A DNA stretch of 64,000 nucleotides from Gemmatimonadota bacterium (GCA_028874905.1 JAPPGZ010000061.1:21290-85289), one strand, 5' to 3'; counted from the first letter of the stretch, positions 24,726-34,414 are shown. Notes: a model not told the origin generated them from the sequence alone. Program-made: numbers and translations.

Positions 24726-27700
24726 ATGTCCCCAGCAAACATCGGAAAGGCGGTCGGCCGGGCCGCCGCCACTCCCCTTCTCGCCGCAGCCTTGATGGCC
24801 GTGACGGTGCAGGCGCCCCTGGCGGCGCAGACCGGCACGATCACCGGCGTGGTGAGAAGCGCGACCAACGGGCAGCCCATCGCGGGCGCCCAGGTAGCCA
24901 TCCCGGCGCTCAACACCGGGATCCTGGCCAACAACGTGGGCCGGTACCTGCTCCAGAACGTGCCCGCGGGCACACACACGGTGCAGGTGCAGTACATCGG
25001 CTACTCGATGTCCAGCATGGACGTGACGGTCGCCGCTGGCGGCGCCGTGATCCAGGACTTCGAGCTCCGCTCGGAGGCGATCAGCCTTGAAGGCGTGGTG
25101 GTCACGGGCACCGCGGGCGCTGCCAGAAGGCGCGAGATCGGCAACTCGGTCAGCCAGATCAACGAAGAGGCGTTCCAGTCATCGCCGATTCAGAACGTGG
25201 CCGACATCCTGCAGGGCCGTGCCTTGGGCGTGACAGTCCTGACCAACGGCGGGCAGGTGGGTGCCGGGTCGACGATCAAGCTGCGCGGCAATAACTCGGT
25301 GTCGTTCAGCAACTCGCCGCTCGTCTATGTGGACGGTGTGCGGATTCGCGAACGCGGAGTGATCCACTCCGACGAGGCCAACCAGCAGACCAACCCCTTC
25401 GACGACATCAATCCGGCCGACATCGAGCGGATCGAGACGATCAAGGGTGCCGCCGCGACGACCCTGTACGGGACCGAGGCTGCCGGCGGCGTGATTCAGA
25501 TCTTCACCAAGCGTGGAGTCGCCGGAGCCCCGGCATGGTCGCTTACCGTCGACCAGGGTCTGAACACCCTGGGTCACATCGGGCCGGACCCCGACGTCAA
25601 CCCCACCGGGCTGGGGTTGAACAACTGCAACTTCACCGGCGACTCGAACTTCCCTAGCGGTGACCCGCAGTTCCCCGCGGATCCGAGCTGTCCCGCGAGC
25701 GGCTCGTGGCTGAAGAATGGAACGCTGCAGAGCTACAACCTGTCGGTTCGCGGCGGCGCCGAGCGCATGAACTACTTTGTGTCCGCGAAATGGGGCGCCG
25801 AGTCGGGCGTCTTCGACACCGGCTTCGACGCCAACGACGTGAAGCGTCCCGAGCAGGGCCAGGAGACCTGGAACATCCGGGGCAACTTCTCGTTCGCTCC
25901 CGCCGAGGACCTGGACATCCGTTTCAACAGCTTCTATGCGCACCGCAACGTCACCTGGGTTCCGGATGGCAACAACGCCGAGGGGCTGCTCCTCAACGTC
26001 TTCCGCGGCGGAGCCGACTACACCAACGACGAGGACGGCAAGCTCCTCGACATGGACATCACCAACATCAACGACCACTTCACCAGCGGCGTGAACCTCC
26101 TGTGGAACCCCATGGAAGGGATGAACCACCGCTTGAACGCCGGGATCGACTGGGTCCGCAACGAGTACTTCGAGGAACGGCCCTGGGGTTACTTCTACGT
26201 CCAGGGCGGCAATCGGGAAACCGATGAGCGGACCTTCCGGAAGCTCACGCTGGACTACGCCGGCACCATGAATCGCACCTTCTTTGGCGTCTCTTCGTCG
26301 ACCTCGCTCGGCGGCCAGCTCTACAACGACTTCGTGACCGGCACCAACGGTTTCGGCGACGACTTCGCCGGACCCGGCGCCAAGATCCTGCAGTCCGGAG
26401 CGATCACCCAGGCCTTCGAGGTCAACAGCACCGTGACCAGCGGAGGTTTCTTCCTGCAGGAGGTCATCGGTATCGCCGACCGGCTGTTCCTGACGGGCGG
26501 ATTGCGCGTGGACGGCCACTCCGCTTTCGGGCAGGACTTCGGTCTGGAGACCTACCCGAAGGGTTCGTTCTCCTACGTCATCTCCGATGAGAGCTTCTTC
26601 CCGTCGAGCTTCGGCACCCTGAAACTGCGTGGCGCCTTCGGAGACTCCGGCAAGGCTCCGGGTCTCTTCGACGCGGCCCGGACCTGGGCATCGGTGGCGG
26701 GCGACAACGGACAACCCGGCGTCACGCCCGACAACCTGGGCAATCCGCTTCTCGGTCCCGAACGCACCCGGGAATGGGAACTGGGCTTCGAGGGATCCAC
26801 GTTCGACGGCAGGATCGGCTTCGAATACCAGTATTTCAAGCAGAACACCTTCGATGCGCTGATCCCGGTTACGCAGCTTCCATCGGGCGGCTTCGTCGGC
26901 CGGCAGCTCGAGAACGTCGGAGAGGTGAGCAACGCCGGTCATGAGGCGTTCGTGAATCTGAACTTGCTCTCCTCCAACACACTCGGATGGGATATCGGCT
27001 TGCGGCTGTCCACAAGCGAGTCCCGGGTGATTGACCTGGGCGACCTGGAGAGCATCTCCGTCGGCTGGCGCAACTACGTGCGGGCGCCCGTGGAGTGCAC
27101 GTCCGAGCTGTCCAACGGCGTGTCCTTCGACGGCAACGGCTTCATTGGCCAGGGCTGCACGGTCGGAGAACTCGTGTATTTCCCGCTTCCGGCCTTCTGT
27201 GAGGATCGTGTCCAGAACCCGGACGAAGTAGGCGCAGCCCCCCGTTACGTGGATCAGTGCGTGGGGACGACGACGCCCAAGTACACGTATGGAATCAGCA
27301 CCACCATGACGCTTTCCCAGCGCCTGACGCTCGACGTTGTGGGCGAGGGGATGGGTGGACACTGGCTGTCCTCCGGAACCGCCTACCAGAACACCCGGCG
27401 GCGCGTGTGGCCCCTGTGCCGCGACACCGTGGCAGCCATCGCCGAAGGGCGGACGAACCAGTTGACAGCTGGCGAGCGCGCCCTCTGCGACCGCTCGGTC
27501 GTGCGCTACGGCATGTGGACCCAGCCGGCCGACTTCTTCAAGATCCGCTCGGCGTCGCTCAGCTTCCGGGTGCCCGAGGACTTCCTCCCGGGTCAGGTGC
27601 GATCGGCCACGATTCGCCTGCAAGGCCGGAACCTGTTCACCCGGACCGATTTCGAGGGCATCGACCCCGAGGCCTTCGAGGATGGTTCCGCAGAAGTTCT

Positions 27701-27770
27701 CTTCCGGCAGGAGTACTACAACCTGCCGCCGATCCGCAGCTTCCTGCTGTCGGTTCAGGTCGACTTCTAA
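24726..27770 (+). CDS. SusC/RagA family TonB-linked outer membrane receptor (first)
   Basis: 1014 residues from ATG 24726 with GGAGG at 24717. Signal peptide ends LAAQ; a carboxypeptidase-regulatory-like domain follows (GTITGVVRSATNGQPIAGAQV to about 110), then a TonB-box-like LEGVVVTGTAG, the plug domain (NVADILQGRALGVTV, IKLRGNNSVS, LVYVDGVRI, IERIETIKGAAATTLYG) and a large beta-barrel ending in aromatic LLSVQVDF. These proteins pair with a SusD lid to import oligopeptides or glycans. It differs clearly from the two tandem SusC paralogs downstream. A four-gene operon follows: SusD 18 bases later, then a plug protein and an RnfD-like fusion. Confidence 0.93.
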   Translation: MSPANIGKAVGRAAATPLLAAALMAVTVQAPLAAQTGTITGVVRSATNGQPIAGAQVAIPALNTGILANNVGRYLLQNVPAGTHTVQVQYIGYSMSSMDVTVAAGGAVIQDFELRSEAISLEGVVVTGTAGAARRREIGNSVSQINEEAFQSSPIQNVADILQGRALGVTVLTNGGQVGAGSTIKLRGNNSVSFSNSPLVYVDGVRIRERGVIHSDEANQQTNPFDDINPADIERIETIKGAAATTLYGTEAAGGVIQIFTKRGVAGAPAWSLTVDQGLNTLGHIGPDPDVNPTGLGLNNCNFTGDSNFPSGDPQFPADPSCPASGSWLKNGTLQSYNLSVRGGAERMNYFVSAKWGAESGVFDTGFDANDVKRPEQGQETWNIRGNFSFAPAEDLDIRFNSFYAHRNVTWVPDGNNAEGLLLNVFRGGADYTNDEDGKLLDMDITNINDHFTSGVNLLWNPMEGMNHRLNAGIDWVRNEYFEERPWGYFYVQGGNRETDERTFRKLTLDYAGTMNRTFFGVSSSTSLGGQLYNDFVTGTNGFGDDFAGPGAKILQSGAITQAFEVNSTVTSGGFFLQEVIGIADRLFLTGGLRVDGHSAFGQDFGLETYPKGSFSYVISDESFFPSSFGTLKLRGAFGDSGKAPGLFDAARTWASVAGDNGQPGVTPDNLGNPLLGPERTREWELGFEGSTFDGRIGFEYQYFKQNTFDALIPVTQLPSGGFVGRQLENVGEVSNAGHEAFVNLNLLSSNTLGWDIGLRLSTSESRVIDLGDLESISVGWRNYVRAPVECTSELSNGVSFDGNGFIGQGCTVGELVYFPLPAFCEDRVQNPDEVGAAPRYVDQCVGTTTPKYTYGISTTMTLSQRLTLDVVGEGMGGHWLSSGTAYQNTRRRVWPLCRDTVAAIAEGRTNQLTAGERALCDRSVVRYGMWTQPADFFKIRSASLSFRVPEDFLPGQVRSATIRLQGRNLFTRTDFEGIDPEAFEDGSAEVLFRQEYYNLPPIRSFLLSVQVDF

Positions 27771-27788
27771 CCGGAGAGGATGCGAATC

Positions 27789-29144
27789 ATGAGAACGATG
27801 AATTCACACCGGGTGTTCCTGGGGGCGCTGTTCGCGGCCCTGGCGACGACCGGCTGCGATGAGAGCATCTTCGACGTCAAGAACCCCGGCCGGATCCTGG
27901 ACGACGACCTGAACACGGCTGCGGGCGTCAGATCGCTGGTTACGGGGATGTCGGCCGACTTCTCGGTGGGCTACGACAATCTTTCCTTCACGACGGCCAT
28001 CCTCTCCGACGAGATCGTCGGGTCGGGCAGCTATTTTTCCACGGGCCGCTACCGCAGGGGGCTCTTCGATTCCGAGGACGCCAACGGGTTCTGGGCATCC
28101 GTCCAGCGGGCACGCTGGGTGGCCGAGGCCGGACTCCTGCGCATGCAGGCCATCGAAGGCTACCAATACGACGGCAACGCCGAGACGGCCCGCGCCCACC
28201 TCTTCGGCGGACTCGCCAACCGCTGGTTCGGTGAGAACTTCTGCCAGACGGTGTTCAGCGCGCCCTATGGCGAGGAAAACCCGGGTCCGGGCGGCGAGGT
28301 CGACACCGGAGAGGCCATGGAACGCAACGCGGCATTCCAGCGCGCGATCGCATTGCTGGAGCGCGCGATCCAGCACGGTGGCTCTTCCGGGCGATCCGAC
28401 ATCGTAAACGCCGCGGAAGGTGGCCTGGCCCAGGTGTACATGGGGCTGGGCGACTTCTCCAACGCGGCTGCGCGTGCCGCCAGAGTGCCGACGGACTTCG
28501 TGTTCGCCGCGGCGTACTCTTCCAATTCGGGCCGGGAGACGAGTCAAATCTGGAACGAGACGCACGGACGCCACGAGGTCTCCGCCTGGGGTACGCTCGC
28601 CGGGATCGTGGGTGCCGGCGACCCGCGCACGCCATGGACCGACTGTTCGGCTTCGGGAAGCGGTTGCGCCAGCGGCAACGGAGCCGATGGAGAGACGATT
28701 CACTACAGGCAGGACAAATACCCGACACGCGACGATGACATTCCGCTCGTCAAGGGAACGGAGATGCGCCTGATCGAGGCGGAGGCGGCGCTGATGGCCG
28801 GCGACCTTGCGGGCGCGATGGCCAAGATCAACGAGGTGCGTACGCATCACGGCCTGGACCCGGTCGAGTCCGACGGCACGATCGGTCAGATCACCGGTGG
28901 CGACGGTGGCGGTGCCAACTTTACCTCCATGTCGGGTTGGGACATCCTCGACCGCGAGCGTCACCTGACGCTGTGGCTCGAGGGCCGGCGTCTGTGGGAC
29001 CTGCACCGTTGGGACCATCCGCACCTGGATGGTGGTGGCGTGGTCTACAAGGCGACGGTCGCGCGCCGGGCGTCTTGCATGCCGATTGCCCTGGACGAGT
29101 GCCAGGTGAACGAGAAGGTCGCCGGCCTGTGCATCAGCGTGTAA
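27789..29144 (+). CDS. SusD/RagB family substrate-binding lipoprotein (first)
   Basis: 451 residues from ATG 27789, placed because GGAGAGG (27773-27779) is 9 bases upstream; the ATG at 27780 would abut it. Lipoprotein signal ends TTGC, followed by DESIFDVKNPGRILDDDL, the usual SusD start. TPR-like helices run through the middle, and the C-terminal hallmark is MSGWDILDRERHLTLWLEG then RRLWDLHRWD. It forms the surface lid of the SusC receptor encoded just upstream and binds substrate before import. Several Cys in the C-terminal third (DCSASGSGCASG, RASCMPIALDECQ, GLCISV) may form disulfides. Confidence 0.9.
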   Translation: MRTMNSHRVFLGALFAALATTGCDESIFDVKNPGRILDDDLNTAAGVRSLVTGMSADFSVGYDNLSFTTAILSDEIVGSGSYFSTGRYRRGLFDSEDANGFWASVQRARWVAEAGLLRMQAIEGYQYDGNAETARAHLFGGLANRWFGENFCQTVFSAPYGEENPGPGGEVDTGEAMERNAAFQRAIALLERAIQHGGSSGRSDIVNAAEGGLAQVYMGLGDFSNAAARAARVPTDFVFAAAYSSNSGRETSQIWNETHGRHEVSAWGTLAGIVGAGDPRTPWTDCSASGSGCASGNGADGETIHYRQDKYPTRDDDIPLVKGTEMRLIEAEAALMAGDLAGAMAKINEVRTHHGLDPVESDGTIGQITGGDGGGANFTSMSGWDILDRERHLTLWLEGRRLWDLHRWDHPHLDGGGVVYKATVARRASCMPIALDECQVNEKVAGLCISV

Positions 29145-29168
29145 ACGTGTAGGGGAACGGACCTTCGG

Positions 29169-30053
29169 ATGGACGGAACCGCCTCTCGGAGCAGGTTGCC
29201 CGGGGGGCGGTTCCGCGCTTCAGCGGCGTTTGGCCGCTGGGTGTTTGCGGGGGCGCTGGCGGCCAGTGTCGCTGGCGCCCCCGTTGCCGCTTCGGCGCAG
29301 ATCAAGGTGGAAGGCGAGGTCATCGACGCGGTGACCGGTCTTCCCGTGGCCGGCGCGATCGTGCATCTGCCGGATCTCGACATGGGCACCATATCGGACC
29401 AGCTCGGCTACTTCGTGCTCGATGTGGTTCCGCGCGGCGTCCAGGTCATCTCGGCGCACCGCCCAGGCTACGAAGCGATTGAGCAGGAAGTGCGCGTCGT
29501 GCCCGGCGAGCTTTGGGAGGTCCGCCTGACCCCGGCGGCGATTCCGGTGCGGGGGATTGAGGTGTCGGCCGCGACGAGTCAGGAACTCGAAGTTGCGCGG
29601 ACGGGCCGCCGCTCCGACTTCCTTGCGCCGTCCACCGTGGCGGAGGCCGCGGAGCGGACCAACAAGGTGCTGGAGGTGCTGAGATCGAAGGCGCCGCCGC
29701 GGTTGCGAATCCGTCAGGAGGGAGGTATCGGGGGCGTTACCTTCTGCATCGAGTCCTCGAGGCGCCGTCCGTCCGTTCAGGAACTCATGGAGCGGGGCGA
29801 CGGGTGTCGGCCAACGCTTCTGGCGCTCGACGGCGTGATCATCTACTCGCCGCCGTCGATGACCCTGGCCGGCATGCAGGCGCCGAGTCTGCCTGCGGAT
29901 GTCGCCGCGCTGCTCCTGAACCAGAATCCGCAGGAAATCCGCAGCATCCGTGTCCTGTCGCCGGCGGATGCGTTCTTCCGGTATGGTGAGGCGGGCCGCT
30001 CCGGCGCGGTCGAGATCGTCACCGTGCATCCGGGCAGGCCCAAGGGCAGTTGA
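29169..30053 (+). CDS. Carboxypeptidase-regulatory-like plus plug-domain protein without barrel
   Basis: 294 residues. Signal peptide to about residue 43 (AASAQ). Residues about 45-125 form a carboxypeptidase-regulatory-like beta-sandwich (VEGEVIDAVTGLPVAGAIV, YFVLDVVPRGVQVIS). A plug-like region follows, with IPVRGIEVSA in the TonB-box position and the terminal IRSIRVLSPADAFFRYGEAG then SGAVEIVTV. The protein stops where a receptor would begin its beta-barrel. A pair of Cys (FCIESS, GDGCRPT) lies in the middle. It starts 24 bases after SusD and overlaps or abuts the next gene, so it belongs to the SusCD operon; it may be a soluble partner of the receptor or the TonB complex. Confidence 0.72.
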   Translation: MDGTASRSRLPGGRFRASAAFGRWVFAGALAASVAGAPVAASAQIKVEGEVIDAVTGLPVAGAIVHLPDLDMGTISDQLGYFVLDVVPRGVQVISAHRPGYEAIEQEVRVVPGELWEVRLTPAAIPVRGIEVSAATSQELEVARTGRRSDFLAPSTVAEAAERTNKVLEVLRSKAPPRLRIRQEGGIGGVTFCIESSRRRPSVQELMERGDGCRPTLLALDGVIIYSPPSMTLAGMQAPSLPADVAALLLNQNPQEIRSIRVLSPADAFFRYGEAGRSGAVEIVTVHPGRPKGS

Positions 30054-30070
30054 GGCGTCCCGTCGTAGGG

Positions 30071-31609
30071 ATGCGGCCGCTGCTCCTGCCGTGCGCTTCG
30101 GCGGCGGGGCTGGCGGCGTTTCTGTTGCACCCCGGGGTGCGCGGCGAACCGGCAGCGTTCTGGACGGTTGCCGCAGCGGTGGCCGGGATCCTCGTGTGGA
30201 CGGGGTGGCTCTTCGCGTCGCGGAAGGAACGGGGCGAGGACCTCACGCTGGAATTCGTCCTTCGCACACCCCACTGGATGCAGACACTGGCGCAGGGAGC
30301 GCTGCTGGTCTGGTGGGGCACGTTCGTCGACATGGTGCGGCTGTGGGCGCCGATGATCCTCGCACAGCTGTTGCTGGCAGTGGCGGTCGAAGGGCTCTTT
30401 GCGCTGACACGGAGGGGGCGTTACGCGGCGGGGCTGGGTGTTGTTCCGGTGATCTTCAGCGTGAACCTCTTTCTGTGGTTTACCGGAGCCTGGTTCTTCT
30501 TCCAGTTTGCGATGGTGGTCCTGGTCTACGCCGGCAAGGAATTCATCCGCTGGCAGCTGGACGGGCACTCGCGTCACATCTTCAATCCGTCGGCGCTGGC
30601 GCTGTCGGTGGCAGCCGTGCTGCTGATCGCGACCGGATCGACCGAGATCACGCTCGGGATCGAGATCGCGCAGAGCCAGTTCATCCCGCCGCAGATGTTC
30701 CTGGTGATCTTCCTGGCAGCCGTTCCCGCGCAACTCCTCTTCGGCGTGGCGATGATGACCATGCCGGCGGTGCTCACGATCCTCGGTTTCGGCCTTCTCT
30801 ACCAGTCCCTGACGGGCATCTACTTCTTCTACGACGCCTACATTCCCGTGTCGGTCTTCCTGGGCCTGCACCTCCTGTTCACGGATCCGGCGACATCACC
30901 CCGCTCGGACGGGGGGCGGATTCTGTTCGGCCTGATTTACGGCACCGGGGTCGTCACGAGCGCCGCGATGCTCGATGCGATCGGCGCACCGAACTTCTAC
31001 GACAAGCTGCTGCCGGTGCCGATCCTCAACGTGCTCGCGCCGCGGCTGGATCGTGCGGCCAACGCACTGGCCGAGAAGCTGAGGATGGTGGGCACACTGC
31101 AAACGCCCGGGGGTGTGCGGCGACGCGTAGCCACCGTGGCGCTGTGGGGCACGACGTTCGCGACCATGAGCGCCGCAGGCGGCGTCGGCGACAACCACCC
31201 CGGCCAGTACTATCCGTTCTGGCGGGAGGCGTGCGAAGCGGGCAGCGACCGGGCGTGCAACTACTCCGGCGTCATGCTCCAGAACTTCTGCGATCAGGGT
31301 TCCGGGTGGGGTTGCAACGAGTTCGGCGTGCTGCTGGTGGCGCTGGATCGGGATTTCCTCGGTGCCGCACGCGAGTTCGAGCAGTCATGCCGGCTGGAGT
31401 ACGGGCCGGCGTGCGGCAATCTGCAGATGCTGGCCAGCGGCGACGAGCGACTGGCGCAGGGTGCGGGCGTGTTCCAGCGCGGTGACCCCCCGCTGGAAGA
31501 ACTCCCCATCGTCCTGCGGGGCAGCAAGGGGCCGATCACGGAGCGCGATCCGGCGGCGCTCCGCGCGCTCGGGTGCGAACGAGGGTGGCGGGAGCTGGGG
31601 TGTCCCTAG
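30071..31609 (+). CDS. RnfD/NqrB-like membrane protein fused to Cys-rich Sel1-like repeats
   Basis: 512 residues from ATG 30071; a TTG at 30050 overlapping the previous stop is an alternative. Residues 1-310 hold about eight transmembrane helices with the RnfD/NqrB signatures HIFNPSALALSVAAVLL and LFTDPATSPRSDGGRILFG. The flavin-acceptor SGAT-type motif of true RnfD is not evident. Residues about 380-460 are soluble and contain paired Cys repeats (CEAGSDRACNYSGVM, CDQGSGWGCNEFGVL, CRLEYGPACGNL), the pattern of Sel1-like cysteine-rich repeats. No other Rnf or Nqr subunit gene is nearby. As last gene of a SusCD operon it may be a membrane component linked to energising or redox tuning of uptake; this is inference. 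Confidence 0.72.
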   Translation: MRPLLLPCASAAGLAAFLLHPGVRGEPAAFWTVAAAVAGILVWTGWLFASRKERGEDLTLEFVLRTPHWMQTLAQGALLVWWGTFVDMVRLWAPMILAQLLLAVAVEGLFALTRRGRYAAGLGVVPVIFSVNLFLWFTGAWFFFQFAMVVLVYAGKEFIRWQLDGHSRHIFNPSALALSVAAVLLIATGSTEITLGIEIAQSQFIPPQMFLVIFLAAVPAQLLFGVAMMTMPAVLTILGFGLLYQSLTGIYFFYDAYIPVSVFLGLHLLFTDPATSPRSDGGRILFGLIYGTGVVTSAAMLDAIGAPNFYDKLLPVPILNVLAPRLDRAANALAEKLRMVGTLQTPGGVRRRVATVALWGTTFATMSAAGGVGDNHPGQYYPFWREACEAGSDRACNYSGVMLQNFCDQGSGWGCNEFGVLLVALDRDFLGAAREFEQSCRLEYGPACGNLQMLASGDERLAQGAGVFQRGDPPLEELPIVLRGSKGPITERDPAALRALGCERGWRELGCP

Positions 31610-31610
31610 G

Positions 31611-34262
31611 TCACCCCTTCGGCCGGTCCCCCTGCAACTCCAGAATGTCCACGTTCCACTGGCTGTCGCCCAGCAGGTGCTTCACGAAGTACTCCGCGCG
31701 GAGCCAGAACCAGTAGTTGCTCATGTTCCCGAAGCCGTGGCGCTGGCCGGGGAAGATGAAGAAGTCGAAGCGCTTGTTCGCGCGGATCAGCGCTTCGGCC
31801 ATGCGGAAGGTGCCGGCGTGGTGGACGTTGTTGTCCACGTCGCCCGTGGTCAGGAGCAGGTGACCCTTCAGGTTCGCCGCGATGTCCGAGTTCCGGTCGA
31901 TGTCGTACTCGAAGCTCGTGACGGCGCCGGTCGAGTCCTTCACCTCCTTGACCCCGTCGTGCTTCTCGGACCAGTTGGCGTTGTAGACATCGTTGTTGTG
32001 ATTCCCGGCCGACGAGACGGCCACCTTGAAGAAGTCGGGGTACACCAGCATGGCCGCGGTGGACATGAAGCCGCCGCCCGAGTGTCCGTAGATTCCCACG
32101 CGGTCGATGTCGATGAAGCCGTGGCGGTCGGCGAGCTGCTCGATCCCCGCCTTCTTGTCGGCCAGACCGTAGTCGCGGAGGTTGCCGTACCCGTAGTTGT
32201 GGTACCACTTCGAGCGGTCGGGATGGCCGCCGCGGTTCCCGATCGTGATCACGATGAAGCCGAACTGCGCGAGCGCCTGCTCGGTCTGGTTCAGCGAGAA
32301 CGACTTCGACACCGACTCGGTCTGCGGTCCGGGATATACGTAGGCGATGATCGGGTACTTCTTCGCGGGATCGAAATCGTATGGCTTGTACATGACCCCG
32401 TAGATATCCGTCACGCCGTCGTCGGCCTTCACCTGGTAGGTTTCGGGGTATTGGTATCCGGCGTCCTCCAGAGCCGAGAGGTCGGCCGTCTCCAGGTCCA
32501 TGATCCTGCGCCCGGAGGCGTCAAAGAGCGCGGACACGGGATTGGTGTCGACGCGCGAGTAGTTGTCGATGAAGTAGCGCGCCGATTCGGACACGACGGC
32601 CTGGTGGTCGTAGTTGCCGGGGTTGAGCAGGGTCAGGCCGCTGCCGTTCAGGCCGACGCGGTACGTGTGCATGTAGTACGGGTCCTCGCCCTGCTCGCGC
32701 GCGTTGGCGCGGAACACCGCATATCCCTCGTCCTCGTTCACGCCCATGAGACCGTCGACGTGCCAGGGTCCCTCGGTCAGGCGGGCGCGCAAGGTGCCAT
32801 CCGGCCCGTAGCGGTAGAGATGCGCCCATCCGTCCTGCTCAGACCACCAGAGCAGGTCGCCGTTCTCCAGGCGCGCGGGAGACTGGTGCTCCACGTACGT
32901 GTTCAGGCGCTCCTCGATCACGGCCGTGACTTCGCCGGTCGCCGGGTTCGCCCTCATCACGTCCACGCGGTGCTGGTCGCGGCTGCGGCGCCAGAAGTAG
33001 AGTTCGTCGCTGCTGTCCGAGAGCCACTTCGTGATGTTCGGCTCGGTCGAGCCGCCGCCCCCGCCGAAGAAGAAGAAGCCGCCGAACCCGCCGAAGCCGC
33101 CGAACTCGTTGAAGATCCCCATCCGCTGATCTTTCCAGGGCTCGTCGTCGATGTGAGTCATCTCGCGCGACTCCATGTCGAAGACGTGGAGGCTGGTCTG
33201 CGTCACGTTCTCCTCGCCCGGCATGTCGTACCGGTAGCTCTCCAGCTTGGGCCGCGTATTCCCGACCGCGTGCACGACCCACAGATAGTCGACCTCGCGG
33301 CGGTCCTGGCGGGTGAGCGCGAAGTAACGCGAATCGTGGGACCACGTCGCCCCGGACCGCTGGCGCTTCTTGAACTCCTCCTCGGTTTCTTCGTCGTTCT
33401 GGCCCCGACCCTGGAAGCCCCAGCTGAAGTCCTTTTCGCCGTCGGTGGTCAGCTGGATCTCCTCGACCTCGACGTCTTCCTCGGCCTCCTCAGCCTCGTC
33501 ACCGGTCTTGCCGCGCCGCGCGTCGACGATCTTCATGTACTCCTCGTAGCTCATCATCCAGAGATTGAACTCACGGCTGAAAACGACCCACGCGGTGTCC
33601 GGCGAGACGCTGGCCCAACCGGGGTGGCTGTCCGGCTCCTCGTAGTCCTCGAGCTCGCGGAGCGTCCTCGTGGTGACGTCGTACTCGAAGTGGTGCACCC
33701 TCTTGCGCGTCCTGGGCCTGGGCGGGCCGCGCTGCTGTTCGTCCTCCTGATCCTCCTCGACGTCTTCCTCATCGTCCTCTTCCTCCTCCACTTCCTCATC
33801 CTGAGAGGACTCCACGTCGAACTGGATGGTGTTCGGCCCCGTGAAGCGGATGGCGCGGATCGGCAGGTGCTGCGCGTCCCACGGATCCCGCGTGATGCGG
33901 GTCAGCTCGGCGGCGATGCGGTCGTTGTCGAAAATCTCGGTCTTGGTGCCCTGGCCGGGATCGACGAGGTAGAAGTGCCTGCCCTCGGACGTCTCCCACT
34001 CGTACCAGAAGCGGTCCGTGTCCTCGATCCACCGCGGCGTAACGCGCAGGGAATGGACCAGGTCGCTGACCTTGTATGGGGCGAAGCGGGCCGCGAGCTC
34101 GAAGTTGGCCGACCCGGGGCCTCCGACCTTGACGGATCCTTCCTCCTGGGCGGCGACGGGGCTGCCTGTGGTCCCGAAGGACAGGGCGGCCATGGCGAGC
34201 AAGCCCAACGTGGTGGTGACGGGAACGCTGGAACGTGGACGGGTGACGGTGCGGCGGATCAT
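31611..34262 (-). CDS. Dipeptidyl peptidase IV-like S9 peptidase
   Basis: 883 residues from ATG 34262 (GGAGG upstream; an ATG at 34328 is less likely). Signal peptide ends PVAAQ. An N-terminal DPP-IV beta-propeller (about 60-600) precedes the alpha/beta-hydrolase domain with Ser728 (GIYGHSGGGFMS), Asp810 (DVDNNVH) and His842 (GQRHGFGN), the complete S9B triad. Two odd features: an extremely acidic insertion near residues 152-178, and an FG/G-rich low-complexity stretch (about 33056-33110). Expected to remove dipeptides from peptide N-termini in the periplasm or at the surface. Divergent from a paralog at 34415 and near SusCD genes, consistent with peptide scavenging. Confidence 0.92.
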   Translation of the reverse strand: MIRRTVTRPRSSVPVTTTLGLLAMAALSFGTTGSPVAAQEEGSVKVGGPGSANFELAARFAPYKVSDLVHSLRVTPRWIEDTDRFWYEWETSEGRHFYLVDPGQGTKTEIFDNDRIAAELTRITRDPWDAQHLPIRAIRFTGPNTIQFDVESSQDEEVEEEEDDEEDVEEDQEDEQQRGPPRPRTRKRVHHFEYDVTTRTLRELEDYEEPDSHPGWASVSPDTAWVVFSREFNLWMMSYEEYMKIVDARRGKTGDEAEEAEEDVEVEEIQLTTDGEKDFSWGFQGRGQNDEETEEEFKKRQRSGATWSHDSRYFALTRQDRREVDYLWVVHAVGNTRPKLESYRYDMPGEENVTQTSLHVFDMESREMTHIDDEPWKDQRMGIFNEFGGFGGFGGFFFFGGGGGSTEPNITKWLSDSSDELYFWRRSRDQHRVDVMRANPATGEVTAVIEERLNTYVEHQSPARLENGDLLWWSEQDGWAHLYRYGPDGTLRARLTEGPWHVDGLMGVNEDEGYAVFRANAREQGEDPYYMHTYRVGLNGSGLTLLNPGNYDHQAVVSESARYFIDNYSRVDTNPVSALFDASGRRIMDLETADLSALEDAGYQYPETYQVKADDGVTDIYGVMYKPYDFDPAKKYPIIAYVYPGPQTESVSKSFSLNQTEQALAQFGFIVITIGNRGGHPDRSKWYHNYGYGNLRDYGLADKKAGIEQLADRHGFIDIDRVGIYGHSGGGFMSTAAMLVYPDFFKVAVSSAGNHNNDVYNANWSEKHDGVKEVKDSTGAVTSFEYDIDRNSDIAANLKGHLLLTTGDVDNNVHHAGTFRMAEALIRANKRFDFFIFPGQRHGFGNMSNYWFWLRAEYFVKHLLGDSQWNVDILELQGDRPKG

Positions 34263-34414
34263 TCCTGGCCTCCGTTGGGGTGGGAAGCGGCGTGTGGGGC
34301 GCCGGGTGGCGCACCATACCGTGGACACGCATCTTCGCCGAATTGATTACGGGGCCGGCCAGGCTGGTCGAGGCCGACCGCGAGGGCACGAAGAGAAATG
34401 GGAGACTTTGCGCC

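Noticed and set aside
31362..34346. 994-codon open frame antisense to the S9 peptidase
   Set aside because: Leu/Val/Arg-rich low-information translation; the opposite strand holds a peptidase with complete catalytic triad.
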